This document shows, in pieces, positions 12,942 through 24,426 of a stretch of 64,000 nt of DNA. The stretch covers positions 1,054,001-1,118,000 of the forward strand of contig CAJSYZ010000011.1 of NCBI GenBank assembly GCA_910574455.1, in the 5' to 3' direction. The position numbers and the translations under genes are program-made. Under the pieces are notes generated by a model that saw only the letters and a list, made by a program, of their open reading frames with translations, was not told where the DNA came from and searched no databases. Within the stretch, counting starts at the first letter, position 1. Each line of letters opens with the position of its first letter. Origin of the DNA: Trichaptum fuscoviolaceum. Lineage: Eukaryota > Basidiomycota > Agaricomycetes > Hymenochaetales > Trichaptaceae.

Positions 12942-13542
12942 ACCTAATGACTGTCATGAACCCCTTCTTTCCCTCCTTCACCCTGTTCCGTGTGCTGGGA
13001 TACCTTGTACTGCTCGCCTGTCTCTCATGTCCCATCGAGTCTGTAAATTATGCTTGGACTTTGATACCTCCTGTCTAAATAGTCTAATCTGTCACTTTCT
13101 GTTTTCTTCAGTTTAATTTGTGATACACTCCTTATAGGTCTCTGTTCTGTACTCTGTGGCTTGGGCTTTTCGGACCTAGTTTGCGTTTGGGTCGGGTACG
13201 AGTAACATGTCAAATGAAAATACTATTACAACATCCGATAAACAAAACAGATGGTATCATAGGTAACACAGGAAACCATGTCGAATGGCTCCAATAAATC
13301 AATTAGTTGGTTCAATACATTTATAAGAGTACAAAAAGTTCTGAGATCTGAGTTCCGACGATAAAAGACGTGCTGTAGAGCCTGTTTATCGATCATCGAT
13401 TCGTATCCTTGTGAAAGAGAGACAAAAGTGCACTTGGTACGTAAGTCACCGCGTTCCATGTCTTAGTTGTCCAAGGAAGATCAGCCCGAATGTAAGTTTG
13501 GACTGAAGATATTCTGGTGAGAATTTTATATCACGAGCGAGA
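12942..13542. other. Convergent 3' intergenic region
   Basis: This gap lies between the stops of the DUF3433 gene (+) and the F-box gene (-). It is AT-rich towards 13200-13350. No gene is seen. Confidence 0.45.
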
Positions 13543-14895
13543 CTAGTGATGCTCACATTTGAATGTAGACATTTCGAGGGTCACACCAGCCTCGGCGCAA
13601 GCATTTGATAGCGATGTCCTATAATGTCCCAATTCGTAGTCTGCACCCCGCATGCGAATCGTATGTAGATTGGGATTGCGAAAACGTACATCGACCAAGA
13701 AATTCGTCAGGCCTGCGACGTTGTCGAAGGATGGCAACGTTCCTTCCGTAAGCCTGGGTTTGAGCAGCTGCCAGATCGTCAGGCACCCGAGAGATTCGGG
13801 AAACCGGCCGCGTTGCGGCGTCTGTTGCTCAGCGTCTGCCTTGAATGCGTACGGGCCAATACAGAGCCCTCGCAGAGCTTGGAGGAAACCAAGGTCGTAG
13901 ATGAGCGTGGAGAAGTCGGGTCCGCCAACGTTGACGAGTGATAGATATTCAAGGGTGTTGCTTGACTGTCGGAGGAACGGCTTGAGTTCACCATCTGCAT
14001 AATGCACATCGATGAATTCAACTTTACGCAGGTTCTTGAACGGTTCGAGTGCGATTTCCCCGGATGAAGAAGGGTCTGTTGACGCCTCAAGTTCGACGTT
14101 AATGAGTCTCAGCACCTCGAGCTTCGGCGCAGTCGGCCATTTGCAACTATTCAAAGCCCGCAGATTCTGCAAGATGAGAGTGCGAAGATTTGGGAGGTCG
14201 TTCGGGAGGTTGGCTACTTCTTTAACCGTGGACGGATGGGCGATGTGCAAAGTGATAAGGTCAGCGGCGCGAAACCATGATTGTTTCATGAGATACATGA
14301 ACTGTGCGGGCGACGCCTTCAAACTCAACGCCGCAGTCTTGGGTATGAGCGATAATGCTTCACGCAGATCTTTGTTATCCTGGCGCCTCTCCTGCGGCCT
14401 AATCTTATTGGGAGAGCCATTTAGACTGTCCGCAAGTTCCATGAGCGGTGGAAAAAACGCGAAAGAACTGATGAAGCTGAGGGACGTTCCGCGCTTCTGT
14501 GCAGCTCTGAGCTCACGGATGTAAAACCTGAGCGCATCGTGTGAGCCGATCTGGCTACGCTTGAAGAGCATCCCACTCGCGATCGAGGACCATTTCTTGC
14601 ACACCAACGCAACACAGAGCAGGACACGAGTGAGGCTTGGAGGACCAAAGTGATTATTTTCCAATAGTAAGGCAGGTTCAGCCCTCCCGAGCATGGAGAA
14701 GATCGTGATTAGAATGTCATCGTTGAGCATGAAGATCGGCGTGTTCCTCGAGCTATTGACATCAGAGAGGTTGATGACAATGTGCCCGGGCACGGCAGTA
14801 CGAGCTGCTCTTTTTTGTAGGCAAGTAAGTCAGTCATTAGTCGCCCTCAAGAATACAAGCACGCACTTGAACTTCTCGAAGATGATTGTCGACAT
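13543..14895 (-). CDS. F-box-like protein with LRR-type C-terminus
   Basis: The true start is placed at ATG 14895: a short first exon (MSTIIFEKF) is joined through a 57-nt intron (14810-14866) to the main exon, giving KAARTAVPGHIVINLSDV. The F-box-like segment reads MLNDDILITIFSMLGR, then LCVALVCKKWSSIASGMLF. Leucine-rich segments follow (LPNLRTLILQNLRAL, PKLEVLRLINVEL, LRKVEFIDVHYAD, TLEYLSLVNVGG). The protein is about 448 residues. Such proteins usually serve as substrate adaptors of SCF ubiquitin ligases, and agaricomycetes carry many; the target is unknown. Confidence 0.75.
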
Positions 14896-16363
14896 GATCA
14901 GATATTCGAAGGTCGGCCTGCGTCCGAACTTCCTTCAACTTCTAAGCTAGTAAAGTGAAGAAAGAGGGCGATGTAAGAGTGCTGGCTTCAGCGTCATAAA
15001 TGCGATATCTTTCACCTGATGGATCGACACAGCACTCGACAATATTCATTCGGCTGTGCTTCTGATGCGCTTCGGAATTGCGGTAGTGATTGTCCCTGGA
15101 CACTGTAAAGCCCTCTACTTTCCGCTTTCCGAATTCAACCTCCCTACTTCCGTCACCGAGCTTATTCCTTCTATGCGTCAGTCGTTTTGAGTACGGTTTA
15201 TGTTGTGCACGAATAACATGCTTGCATCATGTATCCAGGAAGTGTTGTAGCTCGTCATGTTGGCAGAGGATACGCGAACTGTTTCCTCCAAAGGAAATTT
15301 GCGAACTATGGTGGCGGTGCCAGAATGCACGGCCTCGTACAGCATATGTCAGTGCACCGCCAACACCATCCTTTCGTATTTCACATCATGTTCAACCCTG
15401 GCTTTTACTTTGACATTCAGTGGTGGTAACGATGCACAAACCGACCCGTCGTACTGATCATCGCCACAACCATCGAAATGGTGCCATCATTCTCGGATCT
15501 TTTTGAACACCTGGCAGGTCCCGAGCTGGCATCGGCGATAGCAAATGAGTGGAATCGGCATAGCGGAATTCTCCAGGAATTTATAAACTTGAAGGCGACT
15601 GGCCGGTATCAAATATGTACAGGAGAAGGCGTATGATTCGGATGTTCGAAATTAAGCTATGATGAGTCTTGGAGTTAAAGGCACGGGGACTGGTGCAAAC
15701 GATGTTATGGTGGGCGAATTGACCATGAACTAAAGGGGAAAGGGGGTTGGTTCTTCATCAGCTGGTTCACGCTATGAGTTTATAGTAATTGTCTTTACTT
15801 ATGCGTGGAAAGCTTTTGCTAGGACTGACTTGTGGACGGTGTAAGTCACTATATCTTCAGACCGTATATAACCATCTTCTCATATGTTCTACTACAGCTA
15901 CTCATGCACACTGCTAGCGGTCTGGTCTGCTCTCATAGCTAGCACGGCAAGAATGATCTGTATGCCTGAATCTGACAAAACTTTAGGCCGTCTCTTTCTA
16001 TTATGCTACGTCAACTTCCAAATATTCACACTTCCATTTGAGATCTTTACGTGCTCTCGTCCCCTGAGGCACCTGTGTCGTCAACCAGCATGGTGTCGTT
16101 TAAGCCCATCTACTTAGCCGGACAAACGAAAACTCGCTTGCCTTCTGTGTCTCGTGCCTACGTCAAATAACTATAACCACAGTCGACTTCAAAACTCATA
16201 GACTGACGAGAGTGTTGGGTGAGATCAAAATATTGTTTCAGACTGGACATCTCATTATAACTACCTCGGCATTGTTCTCTGTGATGTCTACTCCTTTCTC
16301 TTCTTCCATATCTTCGAGAGCTGGCTCTACGAAAATTGTGACCAAAGCAGGCTTAACTCGGAC
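14896..16363. other. Intergenic between divergent genes
   Basis: This 1.5-kb gap separates the F-box gene start (-) from the lyase gene start (+), so it holds both promoters. A 66-codon frame at 15229-15429 (MYPGSVVARHVGRGYANC...) overlaps two other open frames. It has no recognisable family, so I do not call it a gene. Confidence 0.4.
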
Positions 16364-18703
16364 ATGAAACATTTATCGGTCATCGCTGCTTCCATCTCAG
16401 TGTTAGCACCGACTGTCATAGGTGAAGAAATACTTTTGCGCTTATAGATTCCTTCCTAACAAAGTGATAGCGGATGGGAATGACTGGGTCAACCCGTCCT
16501 TCGTACTACAAAAGACAGGTGGTCATCCTCAGTCTCAGCAAAGGATCACTTTCTTCGCCCAAAAGACTTTTGCCAATGGGCCTTGGGGTAATCAGCACTT
16601 TTTGGTCGTTGTATATGCTCTCACCGACAAAAACTTCAGATATAACGAATACAACTGTTGCTCCTCCAAACGGAAACAAACGCGATTACCTGAGTTGGGC
16701 GCCATAGTAAGTTGTGTAAACAACTTTCTGAGCCACGATTGACCTTTATGTCAGCCATTGGCCGAAATGCAATTGGTGTCCTAGCTCTAACAGACAACAT
16801 ATGGCTACTGGAGGAAACCGTACTAATACAACCACTGTCGGGTCTACTGGTGGAGACAGTGGAGACAGCTCTTCCTATGATGACGGCGGAGGTGGCGACA
16901 ACGTTGGTGATGGTGCTGACGGTGACGATGGCGGGGATGAAAGCGATTCCGCAGGCGACGATGTCGATGATATCTCCTCCTTACCGCTGTCAGTATCCAT
17001 CCCTATCTCCCACCGCAAGATGATGCGTCGCGTGCGTCGCTTCGGGCACTCTGCATATGCATTTAGCCCGCGAGAAGTCACTACTATAGAAGGCATTCCT
17101 TTACCGCTAGCTACTGGTGACTCGGGGGACGATGGCACTTCGTCAAGTTCGGACTTTGTCGCTGGTAGTCAGAATGGTGCTCAGAATGCTCGCAAGACAG
17201 GTGCGACGAAACCGGTCCCGAAGTCAACTCCTGTCCCGAAAAAGGATCCCCCGACCAAGACCACTTCACCGTCTGACTCGAAGTGTACGCCATCCCCTTC
17301 AAAGCCTCTGCCAGCTAGTGCCAGTAAGCTCTAAACCCCCCCCCCCCCCCCCATCCATTCTTACTGCGTAATTCTGATATATGGGTATAGCATGGACTCT
17401 ATGTACATATGTTGTCCGCGATGGTCAGCTCAACCCAGACGTACGAACCATCCCAGGGGTACAAGATGTTGTCGATGTTACGCAAACAATAGTGTATAAT
17501 GCACTGGCATGGGTATTCACAGGCACAGGTTCTTACGCCCAGAACGTAGCGGACGTCGCACGGGGCTTTTTCCTCGATACGCATCACGGCGTGAGCCCGA
17601 GCATTAACTATGGCCAGCTTATACGCGGTCCCGGAACACAAGTGGGGCAGTATCTCGGAGTCTTGGACTTCCGTGGCATGGTCAAAGTTGTGAATGGGAT
17701 CCAAGTCCTGCGTCTCGGGAAAGCACCGGCGTGGACTCCCGCACTCGAGAGCGCGATGGTCTCGTGGACAACTCAGTACGTGAATTGGCTGGAGACGAGT
17801 GCGTTGGGCCAGAAGGCTGCGTCTGCACCCAAGTGAGTCCCATGCACCTTCAAAGGAGGCTTACCTTTCTGACCAGCTTTACTCTTGCTTTAGCAACCAT
17901 GGCTCATTCTTTGTGAACCAAGCCGGTTCGCTGTATATGCTCCTTGATAATCCAACGAGTGCGAAGGCGGCTGTCAGTCATTATTTCAATAATCAGTTCC
18001 AGGACCAAATTGCAGCGTCCGGAGAGCAACCTTTCGAGGCCGTCCGAACTCGTCCATATCATTACCGATGCTTCAACCTCGAGGCCATGATCGTAAGTTA
18101 TACTTCATTGCTTCAATGCCCCAGTCAGCCTTACGCTACGAGAATTCATAGACAAATGCGAAGCTCGGCGATCAGCTAGGATTGAACTTTTGGACTGCGA
18201 AATCGAAGTACGGCGCGAACATACAGAATGCGATGGACTACATCCTGAAGATCGGGCCTGGAAAGGAGGACATCACGGACAGTTTCCCGCTCGTCGTAGC
18301 CGTTGCAGCAGCATATGGCGACCCATCGGGGAAGTATGGCGCGTATCTGAAGAAGAATGACAAACTATACATGGTGTCGCCGTACTACTACTACAGTCAG
18401 CCTGGAGCGCTCACGCAGGCGCCATCAGGAAAGGGGGGCAAGAGCTCTGGTAAGGACGAAGATACCAATGTCTCGAATGGTCCAGAGGACACGCTCGCAC
18501 CAACGCGTACGGCGAAGGACGCAGTGAATACATCTGCTGCTCCTGATGCAGATTCCGCTACTGAAACGCCGACTATTCCATTTCAATGTCCACCTGCGTT
18601 TGCGACGGCTTTCAGCGTCCAGTTGGATGACGGCGTATATGTGACCTGCGATCAACTGAAGCCCTTCTATGGTTATGTCGACGATGTACAAAACAGCACC
18701 TAG
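16364..18703 (+). CDS. Secreted alginate-lyase-like protein with acidic insertion
   Basis: ATG 16364 begins MKHLSVIAASISVLAPTVIA, a signal peptide, followed across an intron by DGNDWVNPSFVL. Further joins give FANGPWDITN, then RDYLSWAPYHWPKCNWC. After a long insertion the fold resumes with TWTLCTYVVRDGQLNPDVRT, DTHHGVSPSINYGQ, NNHGSFFVNQAGS and the diagnostic TRPYHYRCFNLEAMI. It ends in a Ser/Thr-rich tail. The motif series matches the fungal alginate-lyase (PF05426-type, chondroitin AC/alginate lyase superfamily) proteins, which act outside the cell on acidic polysaccharides; the true substrate here is unknown. The Gly/Asp/Ser-rich insertion of about 170 residues (16801-17320) is the odd feature. 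There are about seven exons, with introns at 17324-17390 and 18091-18151 among others. Confidence 0.8.
17336..17352. repeat. Poly-C tract in lyase intron
   Basis: A run of 17 C residues sits inside the 67-nt intron 17324-17390 of the lyase gene, just after its GTAAGC donor. Its length may vary between strains or be a sequencing artefact. Confidence 0.8.
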
Positions 18704-19382
18704 CCTGACTTGATAATTCGAACCCGGATACATGAACAGAACTTGAAATTCTACGTTTGTATTCTTTTGAATCAAAATGTGCCTGAATCCAATTCAAGAG
18801 CTCTACTTTGCGCACATACGCTGGCACGTTGCGGTTATTTCGAAGCTGACCACTGGCAGTGCGTTCTCCTTACAATACTTGTTGCGTGTACGCGCAAATG
18901 AGACCGCTGAGATCCCTGGGTGGACGCAATATATAAGACTTCGCTGCCTACATTTGGTCCTTATTTCTGTACATGCTTCGTGACCTTCTTCAGTCTCCGA
19001 GCCATCTAACTGCGCAAGAGCTAGAGAAGATGGACTGGGAATTTGGCGATAGTACAGCAGGATTAGAGTTTGTCCCCGAGGTGCTGCAATGAATAAAAAC
19101 TCATCAACATGTAAAACATGACCTGAATCCTGAGTGTTTTCTTTCCGAAGACATAACACCTTCGGGACGCTCTTTTTCTTCCCTGCTCCTATCACAATAT
19201 GGAGCTATTTAACACAAAATGAGATATATTCCAAAATCATTCAAATCCAAAAATACGTACCAGTTATAGTGACGTCACGACTCCCTCGTCGTCTCGTATA
19301 TGTACATAGCCAGGCCTCCTGAGTTCCGGTAATCGTAAGGACGCATTAGTTCTTCACCACCACCAGAGCGACAGAATCGATT
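18704..19382. other. Intergenic, no convincing gene
   Basis: This lies between the lyase stop and the microprotein start. A minus-strand frame of 130 codons (18803-19195) has low-complexity-free but unrecognisable sequence and no splice partners. I treat it as chance. Confidence 0.35.
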
Positions 19383-19739
19383 ATGGGGTATGTCTAACCG
19401 TTGTATTCCAATTGGGATTAGTACCTGATTGTTAATTGTCAATTGCACCCAATAGGATAATAGTGTCATGCATTGTCGGTATGTCGAGATCCTTGACCAA
19501 TAGCTAATTCACATACTAATGCACATTTGTCACTCTTTTCCGAAGGCATCTTCGAATGCATAGCTGACCTGGTAATGGACATCGTCGGCTGTATAGCAGG
19601 ATGCCTGGAATGTATCGTCGGAGGTAAGAACGATTAATATTTTCATGAATTAAAGTTAACTTACTGTAATTGTACAGCTATCACAGGATGTATTACAGGG
19701 ATAGTCGATTGCATCACCGGATGTCTTTGCTGCGGGTAA
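19383..19739 (+). CDS. 55-residue Cys-rich hydrophobic microprotein
   Basis: Four tiny exons (19383-19387, 19456-19478, 19546-19623, 19678-19739) join perfectly in frame through GTATGT/TAG, GTATGT/AAG and GTAAGA/CAG introns. The protein begins MGIIVSCIVGIFECIADLVM and ends CITGCLCCG. It is almost wholly hydrophobic, with a Cys every five to eight residues and only a few acidic residues. MGxxxSC at the N-terminus fits the N-myristoylation consensus, with an adjacent Cys suited to palmitoylation, so a peripheral membrane anchor is inferred. Similar small MG...C-rich proteins occur in agaricomycetes, but I know of no function. It is easily missed by gene callers because exon 1 holds only five coding bases. 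Confidence 0.72.
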
Positions 19740-20466
19740 GCATTCCACTGAACCCATCTAAAAGATGTCACCCGGGCCAAAACTCAGACTTCCTGTAGAA
19801 GAGCATAGACGAGGGCTCCAGGAGATGATTAAATTCATACCCAATCCTGGAGCCCTATTTACCAGAATCCTACTATATAGCATTGCGATATTTAAGAATC
19901 TTTGAGCAACTTGTCTCACTTAACTATGTATTATCTTGTCCCGACTCAGAGTTTCTCCTTCTACACCGTGACTTTGTAAGGGTCAAGAACAGTTGTTTCC
20001 AACTTCATCTTTTCATGTCACTCGTTCATCAAGGCCTTTAAAAGCTTGATATCAGACGATCATCGAGTAAGAAATTTGAATAACGTAAGCTACAGAGAGT
20101 TCAAGACACTGAGGTGGTTTCACTTCAAGTTGGTTTTAACAGGCTACCAGTTGCACTCAACATTGAAAATAATTCCCACGGATTATATTGTATCTTATAC
20201 AAAACTTATATTTAAATTCGTCGAGGTAGCAGATTCATACATGCTCATAGTGTAGAATACACATCTTAAAGGCCGAAAAGTATTCCCCCGTTGTTGTATT
20301 TTCTTTCATATAGTTTGTGTAACTGATCCAATTCGTGTACCGTGAGAAAATATGGGGCGCCCTGTCTCTGATTAATCAGGCCTCGTCGTTGACGCCGACT
20401 TTTGTCCAACGCGCCTTCGACGATTAATCCGATTAATCACGCATTTTGGCCAACATACAGCCCGCG
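19740..20466. other. Intergenic, promoter of the second F-box gene
   Basis: No gene seen. The end of this stretch (20365-20440) has several ATTAAT-containing near-palindromes upstream of the next start. Confidence 0.4.
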
Positions 20467-21946
20467 ATGTGTGCGATGAGCTCGAAGACTCTCCTCGTAC
20501 CTTTCGTAACATCGGTAGCACCAAAAGTCGCGTCACCTGTTGTGGATTTGCCGTCGTACAACGCGCATCCATCTGCAAAGTTGCCAACAGAGATATGGAG
20601 AGAGATCTTCGTATATGCGACGCGAGTTCCAGGAGGATACGATAGTACATTTATGTAAGTGAATCGTATATACATATAGAATAAAGTCACTGAACATCTT
20701 CTTCCTTTATAGATCACCGTTTGAATTCTCAGACATTACAGACGGCTATATCGCATTCTTAAAGCGGCTCTCCGTCAATCATAAAACAAAACAGACTCTA
20801 TGTCTTGTGTCAAAACGATGGAGAGCAATTGTTTACGAACTTATCTTCGAGTACCTCTTCCTTCAAGACAGCTTTGACTGGGACAAGCTAGCGAGCGGAC
20901 TCGAAGCTAGTGAAAGTGACGGCGCTGCTCGCGGTGGCCATGGCGCGGGCTGGTACGTGAGACGCCTCGAAATACTCACGCTCGCATGGACACCTGAACG
21001 TGGCGCGGCTGCCGCACGCGTTATACGTTGTTGTCCGAATCTGCGGATACTGACTGTCGGCGCCATCGAGGAGGCCTGTGGTATTCCCCCCGAGATACTG
21101 GACGCGGTATTCGAAGCCTGCCCTCGCGGCCTTCGTTCACTGGATTGGACCTGCGACATCGGAGCAGGGCAGACTGAAAGGATGCTTCGGCTTCTACCCA
21201 GAGCGAAGGGGCTTCGATCCCTGTTTATGTGTGTCCAGCGCCCTTTGGACCCCAAAGAGGACCTGGAGGTATTGAAGAATGTCGAACTACAGCAATTACA
21301 CACAGTTGAGCTTGTCTCGGCTGATCACGATCCGTCCGATATGTTAGACTTGATGTCGCACTGGTCGCTTCCTGGGCTACGCCAGGTTGTCCTTTGTGGA
21401 CAGACAGGTCTTCGAGAAGGCACAGAGTTTTTCACCGCACACGGGCCTCGAATACACACCCTAGAGTTCGACCAGATCGGCGCGAAGTGCGGCGAGGTCC
21501 TCACCTTGTGCCCCGAGCTTCGCGAACTGGTCGTGAACATGGCCCACGCGCACTCACAAGTAGACAGGGGCCACCCGAAGGTGCAGCGTGTTGGACTCCG
21601 CGGATTAAATGTGGTTGAGCGCGGCTTCCAGGAACAGACATTCGTTATCAATGCACTGAAGCAGACTTTTCCGTTGTTCCTTGACCGCAAGCGCTTCCCG
21701 GCCGTCAAACTTGTCCGCCTCCTTGACTTCGATGGCTCGAAATTCAAGTCGATCAAATGGCGCGCGACCGACATTGCCTTCTGGGCGTTCTGGACCAAGC
21801 GCTTTGAGCGCATGGCCGTTCGTCTCGAGGACCACGAAGGGAAACTCATCACCATCAAGTTCAGCGAAGTGAACATCCTCTTACCGGAAGACCTCATGGT
21901 CAATGGAACTTACATGCGGGGTGGCGCAAGATGGCGAATTCAATGA
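20467..21946 (+). CDS. F-box/LRR-like protein
   Basis: The first ATG in the open frame is at 20467 (MCAMSSKTLLVPFVTS), with another at 20476. The F-box-like part is LPTEIWREIFVYATRVPGGY, followed across the single intron (20655-20712) by KQTLCLVSKRWRAIVYELIF. The C-terminal 300 residues contain leucine-rich strands such as RRLEILTLAW, CPNLRILTVGAI, GLRSLDWTCD, HTVELVSADH and PGLRQVVLCGQ. These are typical of agaricomycete F-box proteins that probably act as SCF ubiquitin-ligase adaptors. It shows no close similarity to the F-box gene at 13.5-14.9 kb beyond the architecture. The protein is about 470 residues and ends GGARWRIQ. Confidence 0.78.
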
Positions 21947-22921
21947 TCTAACTCAACGCCGAGAGCATCAACTATTTTAATACTGCTCACGATTGCTACG
22001 ACCTAAACCCTTGAGATTCCAAGGCAGCATGAATCTCGCTTTAACCATCATCGTAAACGAGTCTTTATTTCTCTTCTTCAAATCTTGTGCGTAGTTGTTT
22101 TCGTATATTAGCTGCGTTTATTCTCTGTGTGCTATAGGTCATTTCTCTTTCTTGTCCTATAAGCGGCTTTCCCAAAAGTCCGATTATAGCCAAGTAACCA
22201 AGTTACATACATGCATAACCTTCTTTTTTTTTGCTGCGGCTTTAGAATATTTTCACGTACTCGATAGTGCCCTTTCCGTTTGTATGGGCATTTTGTGCGT
22301 TGAATTACAATTTGTGTTATTGCATGTCACGGCTTGGCGGTCAAATGACGACTATGCAACTACCAAGTTGTACAAGGCGGCTTCTAATGCAAGATTTCCT
22401 AAGACAAACTCTTTACCAGAGGGCTGCTTGCGTATGTCTTCTCCTGTATATTTGACATCACCTCGATCACTCAGACTTTGCTCCCCCCCCCCTTTCCACC
22501 CGTTCGCTACCTCTGATTACGAGTAGCCCGAGCCATTCAAGCATTATCCCGCATAGAACAGAAGATTCACGCCGAAGATCAAAGGGTCCGAAGAGATAGA
22601 CAATAGGCTTGTTTCCAATCGTCGGACCTCTGAAGGAGAATATGCCTAGCAGCGAGGAAATCGGAACGGAGACTTTGAAGTTGGTATGCGATGAGCAAAA
22701 TTAACGTGAGCAAGAGTAAGTAGTAGTATTAAAGTGTGTATACTCTAACGGCCATCAGGAGTTCGTAAATGAGCCATATAAAAAATGAAAGCCTCTAGGA
22801 CTTCGAAGTCACCGTACCCTTCTTGTTCTCCCTATGCTTGTCGACCTTTTTCATGATCAGGGCGCTTTCGTTCAAATCCGAATGACTCAGTGGGTGTTGG
22901 AAAGGTAGACGAAAGAGGGGC
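21947..22921. other. Convergent intergenic region with poly-C run
   Basis: This gap lies between the stops of the F-box gene (+) and a membrane-protein gene (-). A run of 10 to 11 C residues is near 22482-22492. A plus-strand frame at 22095-22526 has no domain and starts within likely 3' UTR. Confidence 0.4.
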
Positions 22922-23609
22922 TCACCACAGCCCATAGATCGCCATCGCGGGAATGGCGACGCAAAGGAACATGACTACAAGGACTTGCTGTATTATACCC
23001 AGCGGAGCGAGAACAGCCAGCAGTGGAATTGCTTTAAAGGCTGAATTAGTCGATGTTTCATGAAAGGTAGATGCTATCTTTTCGTCTTACCGAGGACAGT
23101 CAGTAGCATGAGGACGCCGACGACTGCTATTATCTCCCCAAAGCCAATCTCGAGTGCTTCTGCTTCCCCATCTGCAAATTGTGAGCCCATGCAATATTAG
23201 TCGCGAGTTGAATGATTAAACGCGTACCTTTTGATTTACCCTGACTGTCTTTCTGCGGTTGTAGGATAGCTGATACAAGTCCACTGCATTGCCGACGCTT
23301 GTGAAAAGGAGGATGCAAACGAGAGATAGTGAATACGCACCCCATGTCCTTCGTGTCCCTCTGAGTCTGATGATTACCTGATGAACTGGAAGACACTAAC
23401 TTATAGAAAAGTAAAGGTTGCTCGGGCCCTCGGCAATAAACAAGACTTCGGGACTTAACAAGAGTGCGCTAGTTTGGCCACCTAATCAACAGGCCCACGA
23501 ATGCGCCGCCATAGGCAGCACAACAAACAGATACAATACCGATGGCTACGAACCAACGCCCCTTCGTTCTCACTTTTGGTGGCGAGCTCGTCGCAAAGCC
23601 CGATTTCAT
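22922..23609 (-). CDS. Small hypothetical multi-pass membrane protein
   Basis: From ATG 23609 (MKSGFATSSPPKVRTKGRWF) the frame gives a first membrane helix, VAIGIVSVCCAAYGGAFVGL. A polar loop with a Ser run and a helix-forming EAEALEIGFGEII segment follow. Then come two more hydrophobic stretches: AVVGVLMLLTVLAF, and PLLAVLAPLGIIQQVLVVMF running on through CVAIPAMAIYGLW to a TGA at 22922. Junctions use GTGCGT/AAG, GTAAAT/CAG and GTAAGA/CAG introns; a first 36-nt intron is short but restores the frame. I recognise no family. It follows another small membrane-protein gene in the same direction. Confidence 0.5.
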
Positions 23610-23724
23610 TGAAGCGCACGACGACAAAAAGACTGATATCTTTCCATAGGGACGGGGAGAGAGGAAACGAGCATGAGCCACTTAAACCTTACAAACATGC
23701 CCGTATTTAGCTTTAAAAAACGAT

Positions 23725-24084
23725 CTATCTGCAGATCATCTTCACTGCAAGGATAACCATCAGGATAGGTGACATCGCGAGGCAGAGTGGAATGCAGCAA
23801 ATTCCGATTGCAACCGTAAAGGGAGCCCGACTACGGCATTGCTTCGTATCAGATTTAAAGCCCGTGTCCAAAAAGCGGTGCTGACTCACTCGTAAGAGGT
23901 AGGATTAACTTAATCGTGATGTTTCTTATGATCTCCATGACCCACAAACTTCCTGAGACTGAGAGCGAGGTTGTCAATAGAGGTAAAGGAGAAGAAGAAA
24001 AACATGGTACTCACAAACGACAATATCTGTAAGTAGGCCGTTTGCACGGTGGTTTGTGCTTCGATCAAGCAATATATTGCCCAT
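23725..24084 (-). CDS. Small hypothetical membrane protein, about 81 residues
   Basis: ATG 24084 gives MGNILLDRSTNHRANGLLTD, then two hydrophobic parts joined through introns of about 56 and 60 nt. They read IVVFSGSLWVMEIIRN and APFTVAIGICCIPLCLAMSP, the second continuing ILMVILAVKMICR to a TAG at 23725. The frame stays open only when both introns are removed, which supports the model. Its neighbour 115 bp downstream is also a small membrane protein. No family is recognised. Confidence 0.45.
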
Positions 24085-24426
24085 GTTTGAGAAAATTGCT
24101 CTGTGTAATCGGTCAACGAAGAACAAACACGAAGAGACACAATCAGCACATACCCCATTCTTCGTTAAGCCCTGACTGTACTAGTGGTGGCAAGAAGAAT
24201 GATCACGAACTCAACAAACAAGACTGTGATGCATTACCGAGCCGCTTCCTGAAGGGTGGCTCGATATACCGTACGTCACTTCAGACGGCACACAACAAAA
24301 GATCACAGAAACAGTATCAAAACTGAATAACTGTCTATATTACATTACATTTATACCAAGATAACATACTTTACTTTTAGTCTTTTATCTTCTTCTTTGA
24401 CTCTAAATCGCTTCTATATCCAAAGT
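24085..24426. other. Short intergenic region
   Basis: This separates the small membrane-protein gene start from the end of the pyrimidine gene; both lie on the minus strand. No gene is seen. Confidence 0.5.

Noticed and set aside
15229..15429. A 66-codon plus-strand frame (MYPGSVVARHVGRGYANC...)
   Set aside because: It overlaps two other open frames, has no family and no clear gene structure.
18803..19195. A 130-codon minus-strand frame
   Set aside because: No domain, no splice partners, in an intergenic position; most likely chance.
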